Positions 34,093 through 43,663 of a stretch of DNA of 64,000 nucleotides are shown here, in pieces (the stretch's first letter is position 1; the number at the start of each line of letters is the position of its first letter). Both the position numbers and the translations under genes were made by a program. The DNA lies in contig DATKPC010000045.1 of the NCBI GenBank assembly GCA_035524275.1, positions 18,151 through 82,150 of the forward strand, written 5' to 3'. Under the pieces are notes generated by a model, which saw only the letters and a program-made list of their open reading frames with translations, did not search any database and was not told where the DNA came from. This DNA comes from DATKPC01 sp035524275. GTDB taxonomy: Bacteria > Pseudomonadota > Gammaproteobacteria > Burkholderiales > Burkholderiaceae_F.

Positions 34093-36276
34093 TCACTTCG
34101 GCTGGAAAGCCGGCAAGCCCATCTGCCACCACGCGAACGCCCATTCGTCGGCGAGCTGGTTGGCACGCTGCGATCGACTCGACCCGATGCCGTGCCCCGC
34201 ATCGTAGTCGACGCGCAGCAGGACCGGGTTGCGGCTGCCCGTCGCGGCCTGCACCCGTGCGGCCATCTTCAGCGAATGCCATGGCGCGACGCGCGGATCA
34301 TTGGCACCGGTCAGGAACATGACGGCGGGGTAGGGCGCGCCGTCGCGGATATGCGCATAGGCGCTGATGCCGTACAGCGCGTGGAATCCCTCTTCGTCCG
34401 ACGTCGATCCGAACTCCGGCACGTTCGGCGGACCGTTCGGCTCGGTCTCCATCCGCAACGCATCCGACACGCCGACGTCGTCCAGGACGACGCGGAACAG
34501 CGCCGGATCCACCCAGAGCGCCCCGCCCATGATGATCCCGCCGGCGCTCGCGCTGCTCGCCGCCATCCGTCCCGATCGGGTGTAATGCTGCTCGACGAGG
34601 TATTGCCCGACGGCATTGAAGTCGAGGATCGTATTGATCTTGCGCCGCCCCTGACCGTCGCGATGCCACAGGTCGCCGTACTCCCCACCGCCGCGGACAT
34701 GCGCCATCGCGACGATGCCACCCTGTTCGATCCACGCCAGCCACGACGGAGCGAAGTAGGGATCCATCGCCATCCCGTAGCTTCCGTACCCGAGGAGCAG
34801 CGCCGGGTGCGAGTCGTTGCGCACGAGACCACGCTTCGCGATGATCGACACCGGAATGCGCGTGCCGTCGTAGCTCGTCGCCATCTCCTCGAACGCCTCG
34901 ACATCGCGACGCTCGACCGCCGACGGCGGGATCAGACCGGTGTCCGTCACGACGTCGCGCTGCGGGTCGTAGTCGTATTCGCGCGGGGACCGGACCCACC
35001 CCTGCAGATTGAACATCACGCCGGGAACCTGCGCGTCCGCGACCGGGCCCGCGACGGTCCCCTCCGAAGGCAGCGCAACGCCGCGGCGCTCCGCGCCGTC
35101 GAATGACACGCGCTGCAGCGTGAATCGGGCGCCTTCGCGCATCACGACGTAGAGCGCATCGCTCGCTGCCGCGAAGTCCGCCACGACGCCCGGGCCCTCC
35201 GGCACGACAAGCTCCGCTCGGTCCACGTCCGGTTCCGCGAGGCGCAAGGACGACAGGCGGAATTTCGGCGCCCCCTTCGACGACAGGAAGTACATCCGGT
35301 CGCCACGCAGGCGAATCTCGGTGATGCCCTGCGCCGGATCCGCGATCTTCCGCCACGGCGTGTCGCGACCGCGCAGCCGGTCGACCGGCGCGACGTAGTA
35401 CGTCTTCGGATTGAAGTCCATGTTGTGGTCCGCGACCGCGATCGCATAGGGCGAATCCGGCGCGAGCAGCACGTACGTGCCCTGCCCTTCGGGAACGTCG
35501 ACCGCCGCCGAGACGCCGCGGCCGAAGACCGCCTCGTCGCCGTCCCCGCGCGGATGGCGGCCGAGCACGTGCTCGTAGGTGATCGCGTTGTATTCCGTCT
35601 GCGACGGCGGCGTGTCCGGGCCGGGCGCGGGATACCGCAGGTAGTAGAAGGACCGGTTGTCGGCGCGCCACGAGACGACGCACGAGGAGGTGCGGTCGAT
35701 CGCCTCGGGCTGGTCCTGGCGCGAATCGACATCCAGCACGTGCAGCACGCTTCTCTCGGATCCGCCCTCGGAGACGCCGTAGGCCACATAGCGGCCGTCC
35801 CACGACGGCTCATACCAGTCGAGTGCGACGTGGTGCGCCCGCCCCGTCGAGCGCTCGTCCGGATCGAAGAGCACGTGCTCTGCGCCGGCGACGCCGTCGC
35901 GGTACGCGAGTTTCGCGAGTTGTGCGCCCGGCACCTGCACCTCGTAGAACAGGCGCCTGCCGCGGCGAACGAAACCGCGGCGCCGCAGGTCGGCGCCCGT
36001 CAGCGACTCGATGCGGGCCGCGAGTGCGGCGCGCCCCGGAATGCGGTCGAGCACCTGCCGCGTATAGGCCGCCTGCGCCTTCATCCACGCGGCGACCGCC
36101 GGATCCTCCAGGTTCTCGAGGTAGCGATAGGCGTCGACGACCGGCGTGCCGAAGTACGTGTCGGTGACCGGTCGCGGCGGCGCGACCGGCGGGCCTTCGG
36201 CAGGTTGCGCGGCGAGCGCCGCGGCCGTCAGCGCAGCCGCGAAGGCAACCGCCGGAACTTTCGAAATCGCCATCAT
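34093..36276 (-). CDS. Prolyl oligopeptidase family serine peptidase (S9A), exported
   Basis: A 727-residue peptidase. A signal peptide (VAFAAALTAAALAA) precedes the seven-bladed propeller (YRYLENLEDPAVAAWMKAQ entry motif) and a C-terminal hydrolase. The nucleophile is Ser577 in SASAGGIIMGG, where prolyl oligopeptidases and oligopeptidase B usually have GGS.GG. The Asp is in TGANDPRV and the His in YDAGHGI. The SD AAGGAG lies 7 bases before the first of two tandem ATGs. It may supply peptides for the Dpp importer encoded upstream (inference). Confidence 0.92.
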   Translation of the reverse strand: MMAISKVPAVAFAAALTAAALAAQPAEGPPVAPPRPVTDTYFGTPVVDAYRYLENLEDPAVAAWMKAQAAYTRQVLDRIPGRAALAARIESLTGADLRRRGFVRRGRRLFYEVQVPGAQLAKLAYRDGVAGAEHVLFDPDERSTGRAHHVALDWYEPSWDGRYVAYGVSEGGSERSVLHVLDVDSRQDQPEAIDRTSSCVVSWRADNRSFYYLRYPAPGPDTPPSQTEYNAITYEHVLGRHPRGDGDEAVFGRGVSAAVDVPEGQGTYVLLAPDSPYAIAVADHNMDFNPKTYYVAPVDRLRGRDTPWRKIADPAQGITEIRLRGDRMYFLSSKGAPKFRLSSLRLAEPDVDRAELVVPEGPGVVADFAAASDALYVVMREGARFTLQRVSFDGAERRGVALPSEGTVAGPVADAQVPGVMFNLQGWVRSPREYDYDPQRDVVTDTGLIPPSAVERRDVEAFEEMATSYDGTRIPVSIIAKRGLVRNDSHPALLLGYGSYGMAMDPYFAPSWLAWIEQGGIVAMAHVRGGGEYGDLWHRDGQGRRKINTILDFNAVGQYLVEQHYTRSGRMAASSASAGGIIMGGALWVDPALFRVVLDDVGVSDALRMETEPNGPPNVPEFGSTSDEEGFHALYGISAYAHIRDGAPYPAVMFLTGANDPRVAPWHSLKMAARVQAATGSRNPVLLRVDYDAGHGIGSSRSQRANQLADEWAFAWWQMGLPAFQPK

Positions 36277-36351
36277 CGATCCGCTCCTTCCCTGCTGATC
36301 AAAGCGCCGCATCCCGGCGGCACGTACCCGGCCGGCGCCATCCGGCGCCGG

Positions 36352-37524
36352 TCATTCGGCCGCTGCGCCCTGCGCCGCGACGCGCGCGCCGTCGTGCACC
36401 TCGTCGGACGGAAAGTCGACGACCTCCGCGGCCTCGTCGAGCCCCTGCAGCACCTCCGCTTCACGGTCGGCGATCGCGCCGATCGCGACGGGCACCAGGT
36501 GCGCGCGGCGCGATTTCACCTGGTAGACGGCCCACCGTCCGCCGGAACGGACCAGCGCGCCGAGCGGAACCTTCAGCGCACGGGCCTCGCGCCGCAGGAA
36601 CACGCGACCCCAGACACGGTAGCCGACGGCGAGCCGGGACCACTGCTCGCGCGGCGCGGTGATCTGCAGCCGGACGATCGCGCGCTGCTCCTCGACCCCG
36701 AGCGCGGAGATCTTCGTGAACGCACTCGGCTCGACCCGGCGGACCGTCGCCGCCAGCACGCCGGGGCCGCCCCAGTCGAACACTTCGGCCGCCATGCCCT
36801 CGCGAACGCGAACCGCATCCTGCGACAGGAACTCGATCGCCGCCTCGAGTGCCGCGGGGTCGCTGACCTCCAGGATCGGTGCGCCCGCGGCGAGTGTCCG
36901 TTCGCTCGGCTCGACGACCCGCGTTACGAAGCCGGACACCGGGGCCAGGATCGCGGCGCTGCCACCCGCGATCGCCGCGCGCGCGTCGGGACCGATCAGG
37001 GCCGCCTGTGCGGCGCGCACCTGCGCCTCGGCCGCCATCACCGCCTCGGCGGCCGCCTGCGATGCCGCTGCGGCGTCGTCGATCGTCTGTGGCGAAGCGA
37101 ATCCGCCCTGCACGAGACTGCGGGTGCGTTCCAGTGCCTCGGCGGCACGCCGGTTCTGGACGACCAGCTGGTCGCGCTGTGCCCGGGCCGCGGCGAGCGC
37201 GGCCTCGCGCTGCGCGCGCACCGACGGGTCGAGCAGCGGCGCATCCGACGGCCGGATCCGCGCGACGACCGTCTGCCGCGCGACGACCTGATCGCCGACC
37301 TTGAGCGTCACGCGCTCGAGGCGTCCGGCCACCGGCGCGACGACGGTATAGGCGTCGCGCGGCTGCGCCTGGCCCTGGTCGGCCACCGCGTCGTCGATCG
37401 GCCCGCGAACGACGCGCGCGACGTCGACCGGCACGGCGCGCGGGAAGAAGAGAAACGCGAAGAGCGCCGCGAGCGCGAGGGCCGCGCTCGCGGTGTAGAC
37501 CCGCCGTTTCGTCGTCGCCTTCAT
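36352..37524 (-). CDS. HlyD/MacA-like periplasmic adaptor of an ABC exporter
   Basis: A 390-residue membrane fusion protein anchored by one N-terminal helix (ASAALALAALFAFLFF). The barrel-sandwich lipoyl half-motifs (VVAPVAGRLERVTLKVGDQV and APVSGFVTRVVEPSERTLAAGA) flank a coiled-coil hairpin rich in Ala/Arg/Gln (about residues 95-185). It begins 1 bp after the FtsX-like permease stop and completes a MacAB-like exporter. Outer-membrane partner not in the window. Confidence 0.9.
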   Translation of the reverse strand: MKATTKRRVYTASAALALAALFAFLFFPRAVPVDVARVVRGPIDDAVADQGQAQPRDAYTVVAPVAGRLERVTLKVGDQVVARQTVVARIRPSDAPLLDPSVRAQREAALAAARAQRDQLVVQNRRAAEALERTRSLVQGGFASPQTIDDAAAASQAAAEAVMAAEAQVRAAQAALIGPDARAAIAGGSAAILAPVSGFVTRVVEPSERTLAAGAPILEVSDPAALEAAIEFLSQDAVRVREGMAAEVFDWGGPGVLAATVRRVEPSAFTKISALGVEEQRAIVRLQITAPREQWSRLAVGYRVWGRVFLRREARALKVPLGALVRSGGRWAVYQVKSRRAHLVPVAIGAIADREAEVLQGLDEAAEVVDFPSDEVHDGARVAAQGAAAE

Positions 37525-37525
37525 C

Positions 37526-39919
37526 TCACTCCCGGGTCTTCAGGACCGCCACCAGCTCCATCCTCGGCACGCGCCGCGCGACCGTCCACGCGGCGATCGC
37601 GACCGAGGCCGCGTACGCCGACAGCGCCAGCCCGACGGTCGCCGGGCCGACGACGACCGGCAGGCGCAGCTCGTCGCGCGAGAACGCGGCGGCGATGCCA
37701 TGCGCGACGCCGACGCCGAGGCCGACGCCGAGCGGCGCCGCGGCGAGCGCCAGCAGCGCGAGTTCACCGCACAGCACATAGGCGCATTCGCCCGGCGTGA
37801 ACCCCAGCACCTGCAGCGTCGCCAGGTCGCGCGAGCGTTCCGCCAGCGTGATCCGCCCCATGTTGTACGCGACGCCAAAGGCGATCAGCGCCCCGAACAG
37901 GACGTCGATCGAGATCGTCACCACCATCTCGCCGGCGACTCGCGTGCGCCAGTTGCGGACGATCGCGTCGCGCAGCGCGATGCCGGCGACCTGCGGCCGC
38001 CGCGTGATCGCGCGGTACAGCTCGGGCAAGGCATCGGCCGCGACGAGGAGGTTGGCTCCGCTCGACAGGTCGCCGTCGCCGAGCAGTGCGTTGAGACGGC
38101 GACGTTCGACATAGGCGAAGAGGCCGCTCAGGTCGTCCGAGAGCGCGACGACCTGCCAGGCGGCGCGCGGCCGGCGGCCCTCGAGGACCTCGATATCGAC
38201 GACGTCGCCCGGTCGCACGCCGACCTGCGCCGCGAGCGCGCGCGACAGTGCGACGCCGCCGGCGAGGGGAAACAACGGCCGGTGCATGTCGTCGCTCGGC
38301 CGGGCCAGCCGCGTATCGTCGTCCAGGCCCACGAGCGGCACGCGTCGGCGGCCGGCCGCACCCTGGACGAACGTCGCGACGGTCCGGACGGGCTGCGCGT
38401 CGACGACGCCGGGCAGCCTGAGGACCTCGGCGATCGCCGCCGCGGCGCGCGGGTGGACGAACGACAGCTGCGCCTGCCAGCGCTGCGCGTGGAAGTAGGC
38501 CTCGCGCACGACGACGTCGATCGCGTCGTAGACGAAGAGCATGCCGACCAGCAGCGCCAGGCTCGAGGCGAGGCCGCAGGCCGTGAGGGACGACTTGACG
38601 GGATAGCGCGCCAGGCGGCGCAACGCGATGCGGGTCGGGTGGTCGACGCGACAGCGCGAAAGCCAGCGGTCGAGCCGGCCGCTGCGATAGTGCGTCGGCG
38701 GCAGAGGCTGCATCGCGGCGGCCGGCCGCAGTGCGACTGCGCGACGGACCGCGAAAAGCGCACCGATCGTGGCGGCGGCCCACGCGAGGCTTCCGGCGGC
38801 GAGGAAGGCGCCGGAAGCGAAGCGCGGCGGCAACGCCGGGAACCGGAAGTATTGCTCGTACAGGTTCGTGACGACGATCGCGAGGAGCTCCCCCGCCAGC
38901 GCGCCGAGCACCGAACCCGCGAGGCCGACGATCGCGCCCAGCTTCACGTAGGGCGCGGCGACCTCGAGGTCGGTGTACCCGAACGCCTTCAGCAGGCCGA
39001 TCTGTTCGCGCTCGGTGTCGACGAGGCGGCCGACCACCAGGTACACGAGGCCGGCGGCCACGACGAGGAACAGCGGAGGCAGGATCACGCCGAGCTTCGC
39101 CATGCGCTTGAGCGCCGCGGCGACGAAGTGGTGGGAAGGCTGGTCGTCGCGCGTCACGGCGGCCAGTCCGCCGTAGGGCGCCAGCAGCCGGTCGATGCGC
39201 TGCAGGACGGGCTCCGCCGCAACGCCGGGCGCGAGTTTCGCGCTGACCTGCGAAAACGCGCCGACCAATCCGGCGACGTCCTCGACGCGCGCGCGCGCGG
39301 CCCACAGCACCGCCGTGTGCGCATCGTCCGGCAGCCACGAGTCGCCGGCCGGCAGGTAGACGAATTCCGCGCTCTGCGCGACGCCGACGATCGTGAATGC
39401 GACCCGTCGCCCGGCAACGGTCGCGGCGAGGCGATCGCCGAGCCCGACGCGGGCCGCCTCGACGAAAGCGGGGGAGGCCACGGCCTCGTCGCGCTGCCCG
39501 GCAGCCGGCAGGCGTCCGCGCCGCAGGACGAGGCCGTTGAGCGCCGCCGCGGCATCGTCGGGCAACGCGACCAGGCGCAGGCTCGCCGGGCGATCGAGGC
39601 CGGAGACGTCGAGCAGCCCGGCGGCGACGGCGCGGCCGTCGACGGCAACGACGCCGTCGATGCCGCGCAGCCGTTCGAGCAGGCTGCGCGGCGCGCGCAC
39701 CGCGGTGGCGAACACGTCGGCAAACCGCGTCTCGCCGTAGAACCGTTCCTGCGCGCTGCCGACGGCCTTCAAGGCGCTGCGCGACATCACCGCCATCGCG
39801 ACGCCGATCGACGCCAGCAGCGCGATCGCCAGCAGCTGCGGCGCGAGCCGCCACAGGTCGCGCAGCAGCTTGCGGTCGAGCGGATGCATCCGGATTGCCG
39901 CGCGCCGCGCCACGCTCAC
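37526..39919 (-). CDS. FtsX-like ABC transporter permease
   Basis: A 797-residue MacB/FtsX-type permease with a duplicated architecture: an N-terminal helix (LLAIALLASIGVAMAVM), a large periplasmic region, three helices about 265-390 (PPLFLVVAAGLVYLVVGRLVD), a second periplasmic domain, and three C-terminal helices. I chose the GTG at 39919, overlapping the ATPase stop as GTGA with GAGG in front; the ATG at 39889 (MHPLDRKLLRDLWRL) is a strong alternative because family members often start there. Substrate unknown. Confidence 0.88.
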   Translation of the reverse strand: MSVARRAAIRMHPLDRKLLRDLWRLAPQLLAIALLASIGVAMAVMSRSALKAVGSAQERFYGETRFADVFATAVRAPRSLLERLRGIDGVVAVDGRAVAAGLLDVSGLDRPASLRLVALPDDAAAALNGLVLRRGRLPAAGQRDEAVASPAFVEAARVGLGDRLAATVAGRRVAFTIVGVAQSAEFVYLPAGDSWLPDDAHTAVLWAARARVEDVAGLVGAFSQVSAKLAPGVAAEPVLQRIDRLLAPYGGLAAVTRDDQPSHHFVAAALKRMAKLGVILPPLFLVVAAGLVYLVVGRLVDTEREQIGLLKAFGYTDLEVAAPYVKLGAIVGLAGSVLGALAGELLAIVVTNLYEQYFRFPALPPRFASGAFLAAGSLAWAAATIGALFAVRRAVALRPAAAMQPLPPTHYRSGRLDRWLSRCRVDHPTRIALRRLARYPVKSSLTACGLASSLALLVGMLFVYDAIDVVVREAYFHAQRWQAQLSFVHPRAAAAIAEVLRLPGVVDAQPVRTVATFVQGAAGRRRVPLVGLDDDTRLARPSDDMHRPLFPLAGGVALSRALAAQVGVRPGDVVDIEVLEGRRPRAAWQVVALSDDLSGLFAYVERRRLNALLGDGDLSSGANLLVAADALPELYRAITRRPQVAGIALRDAIVRNWRTRVAGEMVVTISIDVLFGALIAFGVAYNMGRITLAERSRDLATLQVLGFTPGECAYVLCGELALLALAAAPLGVGLGVGVAHGIAAAFSRDELRLPVVVGPATVGLALSAYAASVAIAAWTVARRVPRMELVAVLKTRE

Positions 39920-40620
39920 CACGCCAGGCCTCGCGGGTCCGCACGCACCGCGTTGCGCGTCGTATCGACGATCCGTCCGTCGCGAAACCGGATCACGCGG
40001 TCGGCGATCGCCGCGATCGCCGCGTTGTGCGTCACCATCATCGCGGTCGCCCGCGCCTGCCCCGCGACCTGGACGATCGCCTGCAGCACGCGGATGCCGC
40101 TGGCGCTGTCCAGCGATCCCGTGGGTTCGTCGCAGAACAGCACGCGCGGCCGTTTCGCGATCGCCCGCGCGATCGCGACCCGCTGCTGCTCGCCGCCGGA
40201 AAGTTCGGCCGGAAAGTGGTCCGCGCGATCCGCGAGCCCGACGAGCGCGAGCGCCTCGTCGGGCGGCATCGGATTGTCGGCGATCTCGGTGATCAGCTCG
40301 ACGTTCTCGCGCGCCGTCAGGCCCGGCGTCAGGTTGAAGAACTGGAAGACGAAGCCGACCGCCTCGCGCCGGTATCGGGTCAGCGCGGCGCGGTCCAGCC
40401 GCGCGAGGTCGCGGCCATCGAACCACAGTTCCCCCGCGGTCGGCGCATCCAGGCCGCCCAGGATGTTGAGCAGCGTCGACTTTCCGGAGCCGGAGGGCCC
40501 GAGCAGCACCAGGAACTCGCCGGCCTCGATGTCGAGGTCGACCGCATCGAGGGCGCGGATCTCCGCGCCCGGCGTGACGTAGGTCTTCGTCAGCCCGCGA
40601 GCGCGATAGAGGGGCTGCAT
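39916..40620 (-). CDS. ABC transporter ATP-binding protein (MacB/LolD type)
   Basis: A 234-residue ATPase. Walker A GPSGSGKST, Q-loop FVFQFFNL typical of LolD/MacB, signature ELSGGEQQRVAIARA, Walker B VLFCDEPTGSLD and MMVTHN are all intact. Its ATG lies 4 bp after the dppF stop and its stop overlaps the permease start by 4 bases, linking importer and exporter genes in one chain. Confidence 0.94.
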   Translation of the reverse strand: MQPLYRARGLTKTYVTPGAEIRALDAVDLDIEAGEFLVLLGPSGSGKSTLLNILGGLDAPTAGELWFDGRDLARLDRAALTRYRREAVGFVFQFFNLTPGLTARENVELITEIADNPMPPDEALALVGLADRADHFPAELSGGEQQRVAIARAIAKRPRVLFCDEPTGSLDSASGIRVLQAIVQVAGQARATAMMVTHNAAIAAIADRVIRFRDGRIVDTTRNAVRADPRGLAW

Positions 40621-40624
40621 CCGT

Positions 40625-41683
40625 TCAGGTCGCCGCGGCCGCCACGCCGATGCGGCGCTCCTCGACCGCGTGGCAGGCCACCATCGCCGGGCCGTCGGCG
40701 CCGGCCTCGACGATCTCGCGCGGGACCTCGCTGCGACAGCGCGCGTCCGCGTGCGGGCAGCGCGGATGAAACGCGCAGCCCGGCGGCGGAGCGAGCGCGC
40801 TCGGCACCTCGCCCGACACCGGCGAGCGCGGCCGTCCGCTCATCTCCAGGTCCGGAATCGCGTCCAGCAGCATCCGCGTGTAGGGGTGGCGCGGCGTCGC
40901 GAACAGCCGTCGCCTCGGGGCGAGCTCGACGACGCGGCCCAGGTACATCACTCCGACCCGGTGCGCGATGTGGTGCACGACGCCGAGGTTATGCGAGATG
41001 AACAGCAGCGTCAGGCGCAGGTCGCGCTGAAGGTCCTGCAGCAGGTTGAGCACCTGCGCCTGGACCGAGACGTCGAGCGCCGAGGTCGGCTCGTCGCAGA
41101 CCAGCATCTGCGGCCGCGCGGCCAACGCGCGCGCGATCGAGATCCGCTGGCGCTGTCCGCCGGAGAACTGGTGCGGGAACTTCGTCGCGTCGGCGGGCGA
41201 CAGGCCGACCTGCCGCAGCAGCTCCGCGACACGCTCCGCGGTCGCCCCGGCGCCGGGCGCGAGGCCTGCGGCCCGCAGCGGCTCGCCGATGATCGAACCG
41301 ACGCGCCAGCGCGGGTCCAGGCTCGCATAAGGATCCTGGAAGATCACCTGCAGGCGGCCGCGACGCGCGCGCGCAGCCGCCGTCGAGCCGGCCTGCAGGT
41401 CGGCGCCGAGGAATTCGACGCGGCCGCGATCCGGGCGCTCGAGCCCGACGAGCATTCGCGCCACCGTCGACTTGCCGCACCCGGATTCGCCGACCAGCGC
41501 GAACGTCTCGCCGCGCCCGATCTCGAAGCTGACGCCGTCGACGGCGCGCACGAGGCGCCGGCCGCCGCGGCGCAGGACGCGGTCGATCCACGGCGGCGAG
41601 ACGTCGAAATGGCGCGCGATGTCGATGGCCCGCACGACCGGCGCGTCGTCCGCAGCGTCCGTCGCGTTCGGCAGCGCGTTCAA
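40625..41683 (-). CDS. dppF: Dipeptide/oligopeptide ABC transporter ATP-binding protein DppF/OppF
   Basis: A 352-residue ATPase of a peptide importer. Walker A GESGCGKST, FQDPYASLDPR Q-loop block, FSGGQRQRISIARAL signature, VCDEPTSALDVS Walker B, and the OppF/DppF C-terminal zinc/cluster-like Cys motif (GCAFHPRCPHADARC). The start is taken as TTG overlapping the dppD stop (TTGA); a GTG about 15 codons in is an alternative. Last gene of the dpp block. Confidence 0.9.
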   Translation of the reverse strand: MNALPNATDAADDAPVVRAIDIARHFDVSPPWIDRVLRRGGRRLVRAVDGVSFEIGRGETFALVGESGCGKSTVARMLVGLERPDRGRVEFLGADLQAGSTAAARARRGRLQVIFQDPYASLDPRWRVGSIIGEPLRAAGLAPGAGATAERVAELLRQVGLSPADATKFPHQFSGGQRQRISIARALAARPQMLVCDEPTSALDVSVQAQVLNLLQDLQRDLRLTLLFISHNLGVVHHIAHRVGVMYLGRVVELAPRRRLFATPRHPYTRMLLDAIPDLEMSGRPRSPVSGEVPSALAPPPGCAFHPRCPHADARCRSEVPREIVEAGADGPAMVACHAVEERRIGVAAAAT

Positions 41684-42651
41684 GAGGCCACCCAGCAGGC
41701 CACCGCGTGGTTCCCGTCGCGCCCGGGCCCGTCGAGCTCCGGGCGCTCGTCGCGGCAGCGGTCGACGGCGCGCGTGCAGCGCGGATGAAATGCGCATCCG
41801 GTCGGAATCGCGTCGAGCCGCGGCATCGCGCCGTCGATCTGCGCCAGCCGGGCGACGCCGTCGTCGAAACGCGGAATCGACCCCATGAGGCCGACCGTAT
41901 ACGGGTGCCGCGGACGGTGGATCACGTCGGCCGCCGGCCCGATCTCGATGATGCGCCCCGCGTACATCACCGCGATCCGGTCCGCCGTCTCGGCAATGAC
42001 GCCCATGTCGTGCGTCACCAGCATCACCGCGGTCCCGTGCTCGCGGCACAGCCGCCGCAGCAGGTCGATGACCTGCGCCTGGATCGAGACGTCGAGCGCC
42101 GTCGTCGGCTCGTCCGCGATCAGCAGGCTCGGCTCCGCCGCCAGCGCGAGCGCGATGACGATGCGCTGCCGCATGCCGCCGGAGAACTGGTGGGGATAGT
42201 GGTCGTAGCGTTCCGACGGCGACGGGATGCCGGTCGCCGCGAGCAGGTCGAGCGCACGCTGCCGGGCCGCCGCCGCGCCGAGCGGCAGGTGGGTCCGGAT
42301 CGTCTCGACGAGCTGGCGGCCCACCGTGTACAGCGGGTTGAGCGAGGTCAGCGGATCCTGGAAGATGGCGCCGATGCGGCGCCCGCGCAGGCGACGCATC
42401 TCCTGCGGCGGCAGGTCGTCGATCCGGCGCCCGTCGAGCAGGATCTCCCCGCCGCGGATGCGACCCGGCGGCTCGATGAGGCCGATCACCGCCGCCCCCG
42501 TCAGCGACTTGCCGGCGCCCGACTCGCCGACGACCCCGAGGATCTCGCCCGCATCGATCGAGAGCGAGACGTCGTCCAGCGCGAGGAGCGGCCCGCCGCG
42601 GGTCGCGAACTCGACCCGCAGGCGGTTCACCTGGAGCAGCGGCGGGTTCAT
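41680..42651 (-). CDS. dppD: Dipeptide/oligopeptide ABC transporter ATP-binding protein DppD/OppD
   Basis: A 323-residue ATPase with Walker A GESGAGKSL, FQDPLTSLNPLYTVG, FSGGMRQRIVIALAL, IADEPTTALDVSIQAQ and the C-terminal CAFHPRC...RC motif typical of DppD. The ATG overlaps the dppC stop by 4 bases. It pairs with DppF to drive peptide uptake. Confidence 0.94.
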   Translation of the reverse strand: MNPPLLQVNRLRVEFATRGGPLLALDDVSLSIDAGEILGVVGESGAGKSLTGAAVIGLIEPPGRIRGGEILLDGRRIDDLPPQEMRRLRGRRIGAIFQDPLTSLNPLYTVGRQLVETIRTHLPLGAAAARQRALDLLAATGIPSPSERYDHYPHQFSGGMRQRIVIALALAAEPSLLIADEPTTALDVSIQAQVIDLLRRLCREHGTAVMLVTHDMGVIAETADRIAVMYAGRIIEIGPAADVIHRPRHPYTVGLMGSIPRFDDGVARLAQIDGAMPRLDAIPTGCAFHPRCTRAVDRCRDERPELDGPGRDGNHAVACWVAS

Positions 42652-43610
42652 CGGAGCCGCGGGTTCAGGGCGTCGCGAAGCCAGTCGCCCAGCAGGTTGA
42701 TCGACAAGGCGAGCGCCAGCAGCGCCGCGCCGGGGAACACGACGATCCACCACTCGCCGGAGAGCAGGAAATCGTTGCCGATCCGGATCAGCGTGCCGAG
42801 CGAGGGCGTCGTCGGAGGAACGCCGACGCCGAGGAACGACAGCGTCGCCTCGGTGATGATCGCCGTGGCGACGTTGACGGTGGCCAGGACGTAGACCGGG
42901 CCCAGGACATTGGGGAGCACGTGCGTCAGCACGATCCTCAGCGGCGAGACGCCGATCACGCGAGCCGCCAGCACGTATTCGCGGTTCTTCTCGACGAGGG
43001 TCGATCCGCGGACGGTGCGCGCGTACTGCGGCCAGCTGGCCGCCGCGATCGCGACGACGAGCACCGGCAACGCGATGCGCGCGCCGACGTCCTGCCCGCC
43101 ATGCGGGAAAAGGTCGCGGGCGACGCCGGCGATGAGCAGCGCGACGAGGATCGCCGGAAACGACAACTGCACGTCGGCGACCCGCATCAGGAACGCGTCG
43201 ACGGCGCCGCCTGCGAAGCCCGCGGCGAGGCCCGTCGCAACGCCGAAGAGGATCGCGAGCAGCACCGCGGCGACGCCGATCGCGACGGACAGGCGTGTCC
43301 CGTAGAGGACGACCGAGAGCACGTCGCGACCCTGGCCGTCGGTCCCCAGCAGGTAGTGGCGCGCGCCGTCGGGCAGCCACGCGGGCGGCTTGAACGCGTC
43401 GAGGAGTTCGAGGGACGCGAGGTCGAAGGGGTCCTGCGGCGCGACCCACGGCGCGCCGGCAGCCGCGAGCAGCAGCGCGCCACCGACGACCGCTGCCGCG
43501 ATCGCCGCCGGCGAGCGGCGGAAGTCGTAGACGAGCTCGCTATTCCGCCATCGGCGCAGCCATCCGTGCAGCCACGCCGGCGGCCCGAGGCGCCGGGGTC
43601 GATCGCGCAT
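42648..43610 (-). CDS. dppC: Dipeptide ABC transporter permease DppC
   Basis: A 320-residue inner-membrane protein with an N-terminal helix (AAIAAAVVGGALLLAAAGAPWVAP), the OppC-N block LGTDGQGRDVLSVVLYGTRLS, about five more helices, and the EAA loop EYVLAARVIGVSPLRIVLTHVLPN. It ends SINLLGDWLRDALNPRLR, the family C-terminus. Located between dppA and dppD. Confidence 0.94.
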   Translation of the reverse strand: MRDRPRRLGPPAWLHGWLRRWRNSELVYDFRRSPAAIAAAVVGGALLLAAAGAPWVAPQDPFDLASLELLDAFKPPAWLPDGARHYLLGTDGQGRDVLSVVLYGTRLSVAIGVAAVLLAILFGVATGLAAGFAGGAVDAFLMRVADVQLSFPAILVALLIAGVARDLFPHGGQDVGARIALPVLVVAIAAASWPQYARTVRGSTLVEKNREYVLAARVIGVSPLRIVLTHVLPNVLGPVYVLATVNVATAIITEATLSFLGVGVPPTTPSLGTLIRIGNDFLLSGEWWIVVFPGAALLALALSINLLGDWLRDALNPRLR

Positions 43611-43663
43611 CGGCGGAGCCCGTCAGCCGCGTCGTCCGGCCGCGGCCATCGGGTCGCCGTGGC

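Noticed and set aside
37700..40582. 960-residue open frame on the plus strand opposite the exporter permease and ATPase
   Set aside because: Low-complexity Arg/Asp composition; the FtsX-like permease and ATPase on the minus strand explain the region.
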